Shown piece by piece: positions 40,639 through 48,596 of a stretch of 64,000 nucleotides of DNA. The stretch comes from Nocardia camponoti (GTDB taxonomy: Bacteria > Actinomycetota > Actinomycetes > Mycobacteriales > Mycobacteriaceae). Both the position numbers and the translations under genes were made by a program. The DNA lies in assembly GCF_014646135.1 (NCBI RefSeq), contig NZ_BMMW01000002.1, forward strand, positions 310,001 through 374,000, read 5' to 3'. Position 1 is the stretch's first letter. Every line of letters begins with the position of its first letter. Below the pieces are notes generated by a model that ran no database searches, was not told the DNA's origin, and saw nothing but the letters and a program-made list of their open reading frames with translations.

Positions 40639-40827
40639 ATGTCTCCACAGCAGAACCGCTTGCACTCCATCCCCGCCGCTGCCGAGCAGCTCGGTATCGG
40701 CAGGTCGACGGTCTACATCCTCATGAACGAGGGCAAGTTGCGATCCGTCAAGGTCGCCGGTCGTCGCCTCATCTCATCCGACGCCATCGCCGAGTTCATC
40801 GAGCGCGCCGAACAGGGCGCGGCCTGA
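40639..40827 (+). CDS. Excisionase-like helix-turn-helix protein
   Basis: A 62-aa MerR-like/HTH_17 protein (SIPAAAEQLGIGRSTVYILMNEGKLRSVKVAGRR...SSDAIAEFI kept here in segments) of the Xis/AlpA type. First gene of the rightward module, across from the repressor. ATG 40639 has GAGG upstream; ATG 40585 would give an 80-aa form. It probably directs excision or activates transcription. Confidence 0.82.
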   Translation: MSPQQNRLHSIPAAAEQLGIGRSTVYILMNEGKLRSVKVAGRRLISSDAIAEFIERAEQGAA

Positions 40828-40847
40828 TGTCCCCCGCCAATGAAAAC

Positions 40848-40879
40848 GGCCCGCGAGCAGCGGTAACTGCTCACGGGCC
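40848..40879 (+). other. Stem-loop after the excisionase gene
   Basis: A 13-bp stem with one mismatch (40848-40860 with 40867-40879) and a 6-nt loop. It has no U-tract, so it may be a processing or attenuation structure rather than a terminator. If the next gene starts at 40827, the stem lies inside its coding sequence. Confidence 0.45.
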
Positions 40880-40916
40880 AATCGACCAGTCCGACACCAA
40901 ATCAGAGAGATCAGTT

Positions 40917-41453
40917 ATGAATCCTACCCCCGTCCCGGTCAACCGCGAAGCGGCACGAACGCTGTACATGGCACTCGCCCTGGCCCTCGTTGACCTCGCC
41001 ACCTGGGCCGCTCGCATCGGCGAACCTGTCGAACGCGCCCGCGCCATCCTCACCGGTGAGTACCCGGTCACCATGACCCACTTCGCCCAGGTCTCAGAAC
41101 TCACCGGCAAGCCGCTGATTGAGTTGGCCGCGGATCTTCAACGCCGTCTAGGGCTGCCGGTCGCGTGGCCCTTCTTCGGCAGCGACGGCAGCACGCACCA
41201 ACTCGAAACGCCCCGAATCCCTCACCACGGTGAGCGTTTCGCCCTGCTCCACGAAGACGAAGACGGCTACGTGGGCTTTGAGCCCGCGACGTTCTCGCAC
41301 CTGCTCGCCGTCGTGCACGTCGATGGCATCGAAGACAACGAGTCCGTTGGTTTGGCCGATCTGCACCCGATTGAGCTGGCCGAACGGGCACGCGAGCACC
41401 TGGCCGCCGACAACGCGCGCCAGCTCGACGACACCGAGCAGGTGCAGCGATGA
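40917..41453 (+). CDS. Hypothetical element protein with conserved tail
   Basis: A 178-aa protein: a helical N-terminal segment (EAARTLYMALALALVDLATWAA) with a possible HTH-like VTMTHFAQVSELTGKPLIEL, then an acidic region. The C-terminus REHLAADNARQLD is shared with the next gene product. ATG 40917 has GAGAGA upstream; ATG 40827, overlapping the excisionase stop, would add 30 residues. Not recognised. Confidence 0.7.
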   Translation: MNPTPVPVNREAARTLYMALALALVDLATWAARIGEPVERARAILTGEYPVTMTHFAQVSELTGKPLIELAADLQRRLGLPVAWPFFGSDGSTHQLETPRIPHHGERFALLHEDEDGYVGFEPATFSHLLAVVHVDGIEDNESVGLADLHPIELAERAREHLAADNARQLDDTEQVQR

Positions 41454-41854
41454 GCAACGACGAACGCGACGACTTCGTTTGGGCGTTTGCGCAACTGGTC
41501 GGGCTGACGATGCACCCCATGCGCGCAACGCTCGACGAGTGGCTCGACGTGCTTCACCGCCGGTACGGGCAGCAGCTCAGCTTGGTGATTCAGATCGGCG
41601 CATTGCCGGATCTCGACGCCGCACTTGACGAAATCCGGGCGATGCCCGCGCCCGCGGCTTGGCAACGAGCGTTGGTTTACCTCGACGACGCTGCGCGCCG
41701 CGCTGGCGTGGCCATCTCCAATACGTCCGCCGCAGTCGCAGCTGAGCAGGACCGCGAGCACCTGGCCGACGACGAGAACGCCCGCCAGCTCGCCGAACTC
41801 GACGCTGACGTGAGCGCGATCCTGGCTGTCGTCGACGAGCAGGAGCGCCCGTGA
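41450..41854 (+). CDS. Hypothetical element protein with the same tail
   Basis: A 134-aa protein coupled by ATGA to the previous gene. Its C-terminal REHLADDENARQLAELD resembles the tail of the upstream product, suggesting a shared docking element or a local duplication. N-terminal part helical, no domain recognised. Confidence 0.7.
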   Translation: MSNDERDDFVWAFAQLVGLTMHPMRATLDEWLDVLHRRYGQQLSLVIQIGALPDLDAALDEIRAMPAPAAWQRALVYLDDAARRAGVAISNTSAAVAAEQDREHLADDENARQLAELDADVSAILAVVDEQERP

Positions 41855-41970
41855 TCGCCAACGCCCTTGTGTTCGCCGGTATCGGTGCCCCGACGCTCTA
41901 CCTACTCGCCAGCGTCATCGCTCACGAGATCCGCCAGCGCGTCGACCTGGCCGAGGACGGCAATCGGTGA
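41851..41970 (+). CDS. 39-residue single-helix membrane peptide
   Basis: GTG start overlapping the preceding stop and a stop overlapping the next start. The peptide is one hydrophobic helix (ALVFAGIGAPTLYLLASVIA) followed by a charged tail. Overlap on both sides supports real translation. Function unknown; small membrane peptides in phages can act in exclusion. Confidence 0.6.
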   Translation: MIANALVFAGIGAPTLYLLASVIAHEIRQRVDLAEDGNR

Positions 41971-42260
41971 CCCGCCTCATTCGCGTGCCATCGGTCGCGC
42001 CTTACCCGCGTCCGGACGAGCGGCCCAGCGCCTACCGCGTGGCCCTGGACTCAGGCCAGCGCATCGGCGTGGTCGTCGCCGAACGCGACGACCACGACGG
42101 CGTGCTGACCGCGCGCCGGTGGTTCGCCAGCTGGCGTCTGCCCGGCGACGAGCAAGCCCGCTGGATAACCACGGTCGGGCACTCGACGCGCCGCGCTGCC
42201 GTGGCCGAGCTGCTGGACGTCATCGCCAACGCGATCGGCCAACCACAACCCCCGACCTAA
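41967..42260 (+). CDS. Hypothetical element protein
   Basis: A 97-aa protein, GTG start overlapping the previous stop. Predicted mixed alpha/beta with a basic C-terminal helix (HSTRRAAVAELLDVIANAI). No domain recognised. It is the last gene before a terminator. Confidence 0.6.
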   Translation: MTRLIRVPSVAPYPRPDERPSAYRVALDSGQRIGVVVAERDDHDGVLTARRWFASWRLPGDEQARWITTVGHSTRRAAVAELLDVIANAIGQPQPPT

Positions 42261-42302
42261 CGCACGACACCCCGACACCCGAGCACTAACTCCGACAACG
42301 AG

Positions 42303-42341
42303 AACGCCCCCGGATCGACCGAGCTCGACCGGGGGCGTTTT
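42303..42341 (+). terminator. Terminator or attenuator before the primase gene
   Basis: An 11-bp stem (42303-42313 with 42329-42339), extended by a TCGA/TCGA pairing inside the loop, followed by TTTTCCT. It is 26 bp before the primase start, so read-through of this site would control replication gene expression. Confidence 0.75.
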
Positions 42342-42366
42342 CCTCGAAACGCAAGGAGCTTCACCT

Positions 42367-44442
42367 ATGGCTCAGCCTAGGGCAACCGGACCGGGCAGCG
42401 CCTACGCCCGCGTGGTCGACGCGCTACGCGAAGCGGGTTGCACCGTCGACGACAAGGGCGACCACGGCAGCGCATCAACACCGGGGCACAGCAGCGCCGA
42501 CCGGGGAACGACGTTCCGCCGCTACCCCGATGGCGTTTTGCTCAACTGCCACAACGGCGACGTTGCCGAAGTGCTCGCCGCGATTGGCCTCAGGATGGCC
42601 GATCTGTTCGATAAGCCGCGCACGACCTACACCTACCCCGGTGGCCGCAAAGTCGTTCGTTACTACAGCGCTGACGACGAGCGCAGATTCTCCCACGATG
42701 GCAACAAGGCCGACCGCACACTGTTCGGAGCGGACAAGCTGCCCGCCGATCGCGCGACCGTCGTCTATGTCGTCGAAGGCGAGAAGGACGTACGCGCCGC
42801 GCAAACCGTTGGCGCACATGCTGTTTCGCAAGCAACGGGCGCGAAAACTTCACCCGGCAAGGCTGATTGGCAACCCCTGGCAGGTCGGCCCGTGGTCATC
42901 GTGGCCGACGACGACGAGCCAGGCCGCGAGCGCGCTAACGCCGTCGCCAAACACCTTGGCCCCATCGCGGCATCGGTGACCGTTGCCAAAGCCAAGGACG
43001 GCAAAGACTTAGCCGACCACATCACCGCCGGGCATTCCGTCGCCGCGCTCGTGACCCTCGCTGATGCGCGGCCCGCCCATTCGGTGCGACTGGTCGCCTT
43101 CGCTGAGATCGCCGACGACGTGCCAACGTGGGGATGGACCTACGACGGACATGGCCGCATCGCCGTCGGCACGCTCGCGCTCTTCGCTGGGCGACCGGGC
43201 GCGGGCAAGTCCACCGCTGGCCGCTGGTTCGCCGCGCAAGCATCAAATGGCAGCCTCGCCGGATGCTGGCACGGTTCGCCCGTCAACGTCGCCTACATCG
43301 CCGCCGAGGAATCGCTCACCTACGTAGTGAAACCCTCGCTGCGCGCCGCTGGCGCGGATCTAACACGCGTGTTCTTCCCTGAGGTGCAATCCGATGGCAA
43401 AGCCTCGCGTTTAACCGCCGAGCATGTCGACGACCTCGCGCGCCAGCTCGTCGCGCACCGGGTACGCGTCGTTGTCGTCGACCCGCTCATGTCGACGTTG
43501 GGCGGCAAGGTCGACATCAACCGCAACAACGAGGTGCGCGAACTGCTCGAACCGTGGGCACACCTCGCCGACCGCATCGACGGACTCGTGATCGGCATCG
43601 CTCACCTACGCAAGACCGGCAACGGTGACGTCGTCGCGGGCATCAACGGTTCGTCTGCCTTCGGCGAGCTCGCGCGCGCGGTGTTCGGCTTCGCTAAAGA
43701 TCCCGAGTCCGACGCGGGCGACCGGATCATGTCGCAGGAAAAGAACTCGATGGGCCAGGAGGACCTCGCGCTGATCTACCGCATTGAATCCCAAGCGGTC
43801 ACCACCGACTCAGGCAGTACCGCCGAGGTCGCGAAGTTCTCGATTATCGGCACATCGGATCGGACCGTGGGCGATGTGCTGCGCAACCCCGATACCGAGC
43901 GCGACGGTAGCGAGCGCGCCGAAGCGCAAGCGTGGCTAGAGGACTACCTCACCGAGAACGGCAGCGCCCCCGCGCGTGACGTGAAGGCCGAAGCGAAGAA
44001 GGCCGGAATATCTGAGCGCACGCTCAAGCGCGCCGCGCAAAAGCTCGGAGTCGTCTACACGAGCGCTGGATTCCCGCGCGTCTCGCACTGGTCGCTACCG
44101 GCTGTCGACCAGTCGGGCCACCCCCGCCAACCAGTCGGGCCTACGCGCGTAGACGTGGCCCCACTGGCCCCACTGGCCCAACTGGGCGCGACCAGCGCAA
44201 ATGCAAGCGACCCTGTTGGCCCAACTGCACAGTCGGGCCAGTTGGGCCAGCCCACGTTTACGGGCCCCACTGGCGAGAACGTGGCCCAATTCGACCCGCC
44301 AGGGCGTCACCCCGACGTGACGTGTGACGTGTGCGGCTACGAACTTGGGCCCATCGCCGCCGCCGCTGGCATCCACCCCGATTGCGTCGACAAGCCCGCC
44401 AACGAAGCGAGCTTCGACTTCGCCGAGGACGGTGCCGCATGA
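42367..44442 (+). CDS. Toprim-RecA-fold primase/helicase (replication protein)
   Basis: A 691-aa replication protein. An N-terminal region with a degenerate zinc-ribbon-like segment leads to a Toprim domain (Glu138 in VVEGEKD; DDDEPG at 181-186), then a RepA/DnaB-like ATPase with Walker A GRPGAGKS (275-282) and Walker B VVVVDP (Asp372), a winged-helix-like segment near 535-580, a Pro/Gln/Gly-rich linker and a C-terminal CDVCGYE...HPDC zinc knuckle. Such fusions replicate mobile elements. GGAG lies upstream. The linker-coding DNA contains an iteron-like array. Confidence 0.88.
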   Translation: MAQPRATGPGSAYARVVDALREAGCTVDDKGDHGSASTPGHSSADRGTTFRRYPDGVLLNCHNGDVAEVLAAIGLRMADLFDKPRTTYTYPGGRKVVRYYSADDERRFSHDGNKADRTLFGADKLPADRATVVYVVEGEKDVRAAQTVGAHAVSQATGAKTSPGKADWQPLAGRPVVIVADDDEPGRERANAVAKHLGPIAASVTVAKAKDGKDLADHITAGHSVAALVTLADARPAHSVRLVAFAEIADDVPTWGWTYDGHGRIAVGTLALFAGRPGAGKSTAGRWFAAQASNGSLAGCWHGSPVNVAYIAAEESLTYVVKPSLRAAGADLTRVFFPEVQSDGKASRLTAEHVDDLARQLVAHRVRVVVVDPLMSTLGGKVDINRNNEVRELLEPWAHLADRIDGLVIGIAHLRKTGNGDVVAGINGSSAFGELARAVFGFAKDPESDAGDRIMSQEKNSMGQEDLALIYRIESQAVTTDSGSTAEVAKFSIIGTSDRTVGDVLRNPDTERDGSERAEAQAWLEDYLTENGSAPARDVKAEAKKAGISERTLKRAAQKLGVVYTSAGFPRVSHWSLPAVDQSGHPRQPVGPTRVDVAPLAPLAQLGATSANASDPVGPTAQSGQLGQPTFTGPTGENVAQFDPPGRHPDVTCDVCGYELGPIAAAAGIHPDCVDKPANEASFDFAEDGAA
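44109..44273. repeat. Iteron-like array, candidate replication origin
   Basis: Nine copies of an 11-bp unit GGCCCNACTGG, seven exact: minus orientation at 44109, 44131, 44229 (one mismatch) and 44238; plus orientation at 44157, 44166, 44175, 44218 (one mismatch) and 44263. They lie in the primase 3' end. Copies in both orientations are hard to explain by a repeated peptide alone. Origins next to rep genes are typical of satellites and plasmids. Confidence 0.55.
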
Positions 44443-44636
44443 GCACCTGCCAGACCATCGACGCCTTCCCTGAGCTGCCGCAACCGCAACCGCAACGACC
44501 GCGCCAACGGCATCGCTCGCTACTGCGCACATGCGGCGCGGAAACGGCCCTAGGCACTCAATGCCGCAACCGGGTGGCCGACCACCACCCCGACGAAAAA
44601 CGGTGCCCTGCACACGAACTGGACGCCACGTCATGA
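44439..44636 (+). CDS. Small Cys-containing protein
   Basis: A 65-aa basic protein whose start overlaps the primase stop (ATGA). A Gln/Pro/Arg-rich N-terminal half is followed by CGAETALGTQCRNRV and CPAHE, a spacing that could form a zinc knuckle. Probably nucleic-acid binding; not recognised. Confidence 0.65.
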   Translation: MSTCQTIDAFPELPQPQPQRPRQRHRSLLRTCGAETALGTQCRNRVADHHPDEKRCPAHELDATS

Positions 44637-44977
44637 GCGTCGACGATCGCGCGGTCACCCTGGCCGTGGGCTTCGTGCTCAACGTCGGCGCGACGACGCC
44701 CGCGATGCTCGCCACCGAGCTGGGGATCAACGAGGGCCAGGCGCTCGCGTTGCTCACCGCGGCTTGCCGACGCGGGCAACTGCAACCAACTCGCCGCGGG
44801 CGTTTCGTGCGCGCACCCGACGCCATTTTCCGACCGGTTGAGCCCACGAGCAGCGAGGTTGAGGGGTTGACCCCCTCAACCGCCCGCGACCTGCGAGGTT
44901 GTGGAGTTGAGGCCCACGCGAAAAAGGCCCCTACGCGCGCGCGAGCACGCACCCTCAACCAGGAGCGCACACGGTGA
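44633..44977 (+). CDS. Small winged-helix-like protein
   Basis: A 114-aa protein coupled by ATGA. The segment TTPAMLATELGINEGQALALLTAACRRGQL looks like a winged-helix DNA-binding domain (quoted in part: PAMLATELGINEGQALALL). The tail is basic and low-complexity. A regulatory role is inferred. Confidence 0.65.
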   Translation: MSVDDRAVTLAVGFVLNVGATTPAMLATELGINEGQALALLTAACRRGQLQPTRRGRFVRAPDAIFRPVEPTSSEVEGLTPSTARDLRGCGVEAHAKKAPTRARARTLNQERTR

Positions 44978-45279
44978 CCGCCACCCGACGCCCCCGCTCA
45001 CCGCTGGCCGCACTCGTCGACGAACGCCTCACCGGTGCCGCGTGCGCCGGGATGGCCCCGTTCTTCGACGCCGAGCATGACGAGATCCGCGAAGACCCCG
45101 ACGACCGCGAGTTCCGCCACGCCGCTGCCATCCGCGTATGCGGCCAGTGTCGGGTCCAGGTCGCGTGCAGCGATGCCGCTGCCGAACAGGACAAGCCCCA
45201 AGGAGTCTGGGGCGCAACGGTTTACCCAGCGCCTGCCCGACCGGTCGGGCGACCCCCAAGGAAGGAGAACGCCGCATGA
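44974..45279 (+). CDS. WhiB-like iron-sulfur transcription factor
   Basis: A 101-aa protein with the four invariant cysteines of the Wbl family (Cys24, Cys56, Cys59, Cys65; CxxC then x5-C) and the GVWGAT turn at about 77-82, followed by a Pro/Arg-rich tail. Wbl proteins bind a 4Fe-4S cluster and the primary sigma factor. Actinophages carry such genes; WhiBTM4 of mycobacteriophage TM4 represses host whiB2. GTG start overlaps the previous stop. Confidence 0.9.
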   Translation: MTATRRPRSPLAALVDERLTGAACAGMAPFFDAEHDEIREDPDDREFRHAAAIRVCGQCRVQVACSDAAAEQDKPQGVWGATVYPAPARPVGRPPRKENAA

Positions 45280-45530
45280 ACGCCCCCACCATCACCGCCG
45301 AGCGCTTCGCCGCGATCGTCGACGAGATGGCCCGAGCAGCACACGCGGCCACCCCGCTACTGCGCGCCCGAGGACTCACCGACGCCCAGATTGACAACGC
45401 GCTCACCCTGGCAACGTTGGGCGCACTCGACGAGCACCACGCCGGAAAACGTCACCGTGACAATTCCCGGCCTGACACTCGCCTGCCCCAGCGTATGGCC
45501 CGCGTCATCCGGCGGTGCTGGCATGGCTGA
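45276..45530 (+). CDS. Hypothetical helical element protein
   Basis: An 84-aa protein, start overlapping the whiB-like stop (ATGA). N-terminal two-thirds predicted helical (AERFAAIVDEMARAAHAA), then a basic Arg/His-rich tail. Not recognised. Confidence 0.65.
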   Translation: MNAPTITAERFAAIVDEMARAAHAATPLLRARGLTDAQIDNALTLATLGALDEHHAGKRHRDNSRPDTRLPQRMARVIRRCWHG

Positions 45531-45861
45531 GACCGTCACCGCCGACAAAGCCACACGTCGGGCTGTTGTCCACGCCCTAGCGCTGTACGGGCCAATCAGG
45601 CAGGCACAGCTGCGCGCCGTGATCATGGCCGAGCTACAGCGCGGGATCGACGACGCGATCACCGGACTCTTATCCGACCGCACCATCACCCGCGACGACC
45701 GCAACCGCTACCGCCTGGCCCGCCGCTACCGCAAAGCCATCGCGTGGCCACCGCCATCCCCACACCTGCTCGACCGCTCGCCGCAACTGCACCAAGCGGT
45801 CGGGGTAGGCGTTCACGCGACTGCACCCCCACGGTCGGGCGATGAGCACACCCGCAGGTGA
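45523..45861 (+). CDS. Hypothetical winged-helix-like element protein
   Basis: A 112-aa protein. The segment ALYGPIRQAQLRAVIMAEL followed by a basic strand region (DRTITRDDRNRYRLARRYR) suggests a winged helix. It overlaps the previous gene by 8 bp and the next by 20 bp. Confidence 0.6.
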   Translation: MAETVTADKATRRAVVHALALYGPIRQAQLRAVIMAELQRGIDDAITGLLSDRTITRDDRNRYRLARRYRKAIAWPPPSPHLLDRSPQLHQAVGVGVHATAPPRSGDEHTRR

Positions 45862-46219
45862 GCCGCTGACGCTGGCCGACATTGACGTGACGCTGCTCGC
45901 GGTGCGCGAACTGATCACCGCCAGGCAGCGCACGGGCGCACCTATCCCCGACGCGGTGCGCCGCGCCTACAGGCGGCTACGCCTGGCCCGCGAAGCCGCC
46001 GCCGTCACCGAGTCCGTACGCGGACAGCCCGAGCCCGCCGCGCGCTCATCCTCAGATCAGATCGGAACGGCCGAAGCGGCACGGGCATTAGGTGTCAGCA
46101 CCCGCCACGTTCGCCGCATCGTCACCGATCTCGACGGGCGCAAGGTTGGGCGCGATTGGTGCTTCAACTCTGCGACTGTCGCCGCCTACGCCGACGCCCG
46201 AAAGGACCGACCAGCATGA
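45842..46219 (+). CDS. Helix-turn-helix DNA-binding protein
   Basis: A 125-aa protein with a C-terminal HTH_17/Xis-like fold (GTAEAARALGVSTRHVRRIV and a following wing DGRKVGRDWCF). It could be a second excisionase or a regulator of the late genes. ATG 45842 overlaps the previous frame by 20 bp. Confidence 0.75.
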   Translation: MSTPAGEPLTLADIDVTLLAVRELITARQRTGAPIPDAVRRAYRRLRLAREAAAVTESVRGQPEPAARSSSDQIGTAEAARALGVSTRHVRRIVTDLDGRKVGRDWCFNSATVAAYADARKDRPA

Positions 46220-46506
46220 CGAGCCCAACCAAACGACCCGCCGCCCCGACCGCTAACGAGCTGCCCGAGCGCCCCGATGCTCCCGACCTTGCGGGGTTGG
46301 CCATTGACGAGCAGCTCGCGCGCGACATCGCTGTTCGTTACGTCGCCGCACTCGATGCCCCCGGGTTGGCGACATTCCTTGCTGAAGTTCACGGCAACCT
46401 CGACGAGCCCGCCGCCAAGCGCGCCGGCGACCCAACCACCACCACGGCCGAACCGCGCCGCGCCGGCGACCGCAGCAGCGGCTACCCCGCCAACTGGGCT
46501 GTCTAA
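46216..46506 (+). CDS. Hypothetical element protein
   Basis: A 96-aa protein joined by ATGA to the previous gene. Disordered Pro-rich N-terminus, a helical centre (EQLARDIAVRYVAALDAPGL) and a polar tail. Not recognised. Confidence 0.6.
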   Translation: MTSPTKRPAAPTANELPERPDAPDLAGLAIDEQLARDIAVRYVAALDAPGLATFLAEVHGNLDEPAAKRAGDPTTTTAEPRRAGDRSSGYPANWAV

Positions 46507-46697
46507 TGCCACGCCCAGCAACCGGCGCACCTGGCGACGCAACGCCCGCCGATGAGCATGACGAGTCCGGCGTCGACTTCCTCGAACGGGTGCGGCGGGG
46601 AGAAATAATCACCGGGTCCGGCCAGCTCCGCCTAGCCGAACCGCCGCACATCTACCCGCCACATTGGCAACCAACGCGAGAGGACCAACGCCGATGA
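46506..46697 (+). CDS. Small hypothetical element protein
   Basis: A 63-aa protein; TAATG links it to the previous gene and ATGA to the next. Acidic centre (DEHDESGVDFLERVRRGE) and Pro/Trp-containing C-terminus. Not recognised. Confidence 0.6.
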   Translation: MPRPATGAPGDATPADEHDESGVDFLERVRRGEIITGSGQLRLAEPPHIYPPHWQPTREDQRR

Positions 46698-47497
46698 GCG
46701 CATACCTGAACGAGCAGGATTGCCGCCGATTCGTCGACGACGTCAAGCAAGCCGGGGGCAACGTCCCCGCGTCGCTAACGTCGATCCTCGCAACTCTCGA
46801 CGCGGTTACGGCGTGGGATCGCGAGACTGTCGACATTGGCTCGCAGATCCGCAACGGCACGATGACAGCGGCCAACGCGAGCAAGCTGCTCGACGAAGCC
46901 CGCGCGCAGCCGGTCGTCAACGTCGCCGAACTCAAAGCCAGAGCAGCCAGTGACCTGGCCCGCCAGTTCAAAAAGACGCTCAACGACAGCGCGGCTGACC
47001 AAATCATTGAGTCGTTGCGCCCGGCCTTCAACGACGCTGTCGCGGGCATTCAAGCCGCGGCGCAATGGATCACCCCCGACACTCAAGCCGAGCAGGTTCT
47101 CGACCTTGGCGACGAAGCGATCGCGGCATGGATCGCGCTGCCCAAGCATCGCCAAGTGCTCGACCGAATCAACGACGCCATCGTTGGCCAGCTGGGCGGC
47201 TCGGGCAGTGTCGGTTGCCTCGGGGTACTGCCGTGGATGCATTACGGGTCACCGACCGGCGTCACTCAAGCGCTGTTCTATGTCCGTGACGAGTCCGTCG
47301 ACATTCTCAACGCCGGTCGGTACATGAGCGCGCCAGTCGGTGGGCAACGCGGTGGTCGCTGGCTTCGCCTTGCCACCACGACAACCCTCCAGCTCAACAC
47401 GCTCACCCGCGCAAAGGAGTTGTGCGCGGCCTACACCGCCGCCGATGCCGAGCGTCAGGCGCGCGAATACGCCGCGACGCACCCCGAAACGCTCTAA
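46694..47497 (+). CDS. 267-residue hypothetical element protein
   Basis: The largest unknown in the element. It is mostly helical with a coiled-coil-like centre and a C-terminal region rich in Gly (GQRGGRWLRL). No structural-protein or enzyme motif is clear. It lies between the small regulatory genes and the terminase-like gene, where PICIs keep packaging-interference functions; that role is inference only. It is followed by a 163-bp gap containing a GGAGCA...TGCTCC inverted repeat. Confidence 0.7.
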   Translation: MSAYLNEQDCRRFVDDVKQAGGNVPASLTSILATLDAVTAWDRETVDIGSQIRNGTMTAANASKLLDEARAQPVVNVAELKARAASDLARQFKKTLNDSAADQIIESLRPAFNDAVAGIQAAAQWITPDTQAEQVLDLGDEAIAAWIALPKHRQVLDRINDAIVGQLGGSGSVGCLGVLPWMHYGSPTGVTQALFYVRDESVDILNAGRYMSAPVGGQRGGRWLRLATTTTLQLNTLTRAKELCAAYTAADAERQAREYAATHPETL

Positions 47498-47660
47498 CCA
47501 ACACCGATCAGACCCACCAACGGAGCACCTGGCCAGTAGGTCAGCTGCTCCGAGGGTGGGGGTCCACCCAGGACTGATTAGTCACTTGGGCGGATCTGCA
47601 TAGCGCCAACCATTCCGCGCATTGCATGACACGTAGGAAACGACCAGGTCAGGGGACGAT

Positions 47661-47993
47661 ATGCCACCACGCAACCGCCGCACGCCTGGCGCGACGCTGG
47701 TCGACTCGATCCGGCGCGACCTAGGCGACGGCATCGAACTCGACCAGCGCGACCTCGCCATTCTCGCGCTCGTCGAAGCCACGGCCAACGACATTGCCCG
47801 CTTGGAAACTGCGGCCGAGCAGGTGCTCACCGACAGCGGCAAACTCAACCCCGCGATGACTGAGCTTCGCCTAGCGCGTGCCCAACTCGCGAGGCTGGTC
47901 GGGTCGCTCAAGCTCACCGCCGACGAGCTGCCCGCGCCGAAGTCCGCACGCCACCAATACGCCGCTAACGCTCGCTGGCATCGGGGCGCGTAG
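47661..47993 (+). CDS. Terminase small subunit-like protein
   Basis: A 110-aa protein. The helical pattern LVEATANDIARLETAAEQVL and the segment NPAMTELRLARAQLARLVGSL are characteristic of small terminases of actinobacteriophages. It has AGGGGA before the ATG and its own intergenic space. With no large terminase in the element, it would redirect a helper phage packaging motor, as TerS does in SaPIs. Confidence 0.7.
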   Translation: MPPRNRRTPGATLVDSIRRDLGDGIELDQRDLAILALVEATANDIARLETAAEQVLTDSGKLNPAMTELRLARAQLARLVGSLKLTADELPAPKSARHQYAANARWHRGA

Positions 47994-48325
47994 TGGCCCG
48001 CCGGATCGCGCGACCTGCCCGTGAGGCAATCCGCGACCACCTCGTCGCCGAGCATGATCACGCGATCGGTCGGTACGCCAAGCGGCTAGGGCTACCCGAC
48101 CCGCACCGCGACACGATCACCAACGGCGCGGCCGTTCGCCTGCACCGCTACGAGCTGCCCGACGATCACCCCGCCCGCAGCGATGGCGACCCCGCCGACT
48201 CGTTGACCCTTACCGCCGACGACGAGCTGCTTCCAGATCCCGACGCGAGACAACGGGTAACCACTGCTGTTACGGCAGTGGTTACCCCCGCCGCGCCGAC
48301 CAGCGTTGACCGCAGTAACCACTGA
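47993..48325 (+). CDS. Hypothetical protein at the right end of the element
   Basis: A 110-aa protein with a basic N-terminus (RRIARPAREAIRDHLVAEHDHAIGRYAKRL in part) that suggests nucleic acid binding. GTG start overlaps the terminase-like stop. A 13-bp perfect inverted repeat lies inside its 3' end. Confidence 0.6.
   Translation: MARRIARPAREAIRDHLVAEHDHAIGRYAKRLGLPDPHRDTITNGAAVRLHRYELPDDHPARSDGDPADSLTLTADDELLPDPDARQRVTTAVTAVVTPAAPTSVDRSNH
48255..48287. repeat. 13-bp perfect inverted repeat
   Basis: GGGTAACCACTGC at 48255-48267 and its exact complement at 48275-48287 flank a 7-nt loop. A third partial copy, GTAACCACTG, follows at about 48314. A protein-binding site or a terminator-like hairpin without a U-tract are both possible. 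Confidence 0.55.
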
Positions 48326-48469
48326 TTGCCCGCTTGGACGTTGGTGCAGCGGCGACGTGGCCGAGCAATGCGCGAGCGGTCCATAGGGAAGGCTGCCGCG
48401 CCAGCTCCGCTGGCTTGCCATTCAGTGGCTCGATGGCTGAATTTTCGGTCACCGTTTATTCACCGAAAA

Positions 48470-48499
48470 TCAACGGGAATCAACGAGATTCAACGGATT
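48470..48499 (+). repeat. Three tandem 10-bp repeats
   Basis: TCAACGGGAA, TCAACGAGAT and TCAACGGATT directly abut, sharing TCAACG and helical phasing of one turn. They lie 230 bp inside attR and next to an inverted repeat, consistent with binding of an integrase or excisionase array. Confidence 0.55.
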
Positions 48500-48580
48500 G
48501 CAACCCAACTCGCGGCAGTCAGGTGGTTTTTTGCACCGGCCGATATTCGACGGGCAACGGCCTCGACATGGCGACTTGCC

Positions 48581-48596
48581 GGACACTTTCAGGACA
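48581..48596 (+). repeat. Right copy of the 16-bp end motif
   Basis: GGACACTTTCAGGACA, a direct repeat with one mismatch of 38628-38643, 134 bp inside attR. The pairing of such motifs at both ends supports arm-type sites. Confidence 0.55.

Noticed and set aside
48470..48499. CRISPR-like array
   Set aside because: The units abut with no spacers, are 10 bp long and number only three.
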